Assembly: GCA_022565665.1 (NCBI GenBank)
Contig: JAIUMI010000008.1
Coordinates: 55,440-119,439 of the forward strand
Length of the DNA stretch: 64,000 nt
DNA from: Glycocaulis sp.
Lineage (GTDB): Bacteria; Pseudomonadota; Alphaproteobacteria; Caulobacterales; Maricaulaceae
Direction: 5' to 3'
Each line of letters begins with the position of its first letter. Position 1 is the stretch's first letter. Below are positions 63,823 through 64,000 of this stretch, piece by piece. The translations under genes were made by a program, and so were the position numbers. The notes under the pieces were generated by a model. It saw nothing but the letters and a program-made list of their open reading frames with translations, searched no databases and was not told where the DNA came from.

Positions 63823-64000
63823 TATCTCCTCCCGGACCCGGTCTGGTTCTTGTGAGGCCGGTTTCCGTTCCTGTTGACCCAGCCCCCTGATCCGGGCCGT
63901 GAGTTAGTAGAGTCTGTTCGCCTTTCTTTCTGGGTTGATGTGGTTGGTCAAGGCCCGGTGAGCGGAGCTTGCGCGTAGCTCAAGCGAGCCGGGCCGGGGG
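63823..64000. other. Right-edge non-coding segment with a palindrome
   Basis: Upstream of uxaC there is no LacI-like box. Near the edge, GGCCCGG (63952-63958) and CCGGGCC (63989-63995) pair, with inner GCTTG and CAAGC pairing too, so the last 50 bases can fold as a hairpin. A neighbouring gene may end near 63903. No open frame is supported. Confidence 0.45.

Overview
The window is high-GC DNA from a stalked or dimorphic-type alphaproteobacterium. Protein sequences resemble Maricaulales/Hyphomonadaceae or Caulobacterales, a placement inferred from protein character and not from a marker gene. Supporting signs are an FnrN-type oxygen regulator with alphaproteobacterial cysteine spacing, CtrA-type boxes (TTAA-N7-TTAA), a Caulobacter-like TonB-dependent receptor and an Entner-Doudoroff operon. 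No rRNA, tRNA, CRISPR array, prophage or intact insertion sequence is visible. Genes are densely packed, often with 1-8 nt overlaps. Layout: 0.2-3.8 kb holds an AsmA-like protein, SlyX, a VapBC pair and an FMN reductase. A poorly coding 0.6 kb gap follows, then a small helix-hairpin-helix protein and a Tat-exported alpha/beta hydrolase. 5.97-21.0 kb is an oxygen-response and carbon-overflow block: an FnrN-like regulator, DUF2267 protein, tandem universal stress protein, P-type ATPase, MaoC-phosphotransacetylase fusion, PHA synthase, phasin, short-chain dehydrogenase and acetate kinase, then an ABC export operon coupled to ackA. Two FNR boxes (6694-6707 and 14114-14127) tie this block to low oxygen. 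21-44.7 kb is mostly housekeeping: guaA, guaB, rsmB-type methyltransferase, def, rmuC, recR, ybaB, dnaX, SRP RNA, nudC, M17 aminopeptidase and an SLC13 permease. It also contains an ArsR/AHSA1 pair, a YkgJ protein, a HfsK-like acyltransferase behind a perfect CtrA box, a soluble sugar dehydrogenase, a membrane cytochrome c and an unknown 74-aa gene behind a Fur-like box. 44.9-63.8 kb is carbon metabolism: an acetyl-CoA hydrolase/transferase, the operon zwf-pgl-edd-eda, and a pectin/uronate locus with a lipoprotein pectate lyase, TRAP transporter dctP-dctQ-dctM, mgsA, TonB-dependent receptor, kduD, kduI and uxaC. How they fit together: pectate is cut at the surface, oligomers pass the outer membrane through the receptor and the inner membrane through the TRAP system, UxaC and KduI/KduD lead toward 2-keto-3-deoxygluconate, and after phosphorylation Eda cleaves KDPG. 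The enzymes uxaA, uxaB and kdgK are not in the window. The most interesting unlisted structure is a set of four near-identical 17-bp boxes (ATGACACCGGT followed by a semi-conserved half) in front of zwf, between the hydratase and the pectate lyase, and twice in front of the receptor. They suggest one LacI-type regulator, outside the window, governing pectin uptake and the Entner-Doudoroff pathway together. I found no convincing wholly new defence or mobile system.
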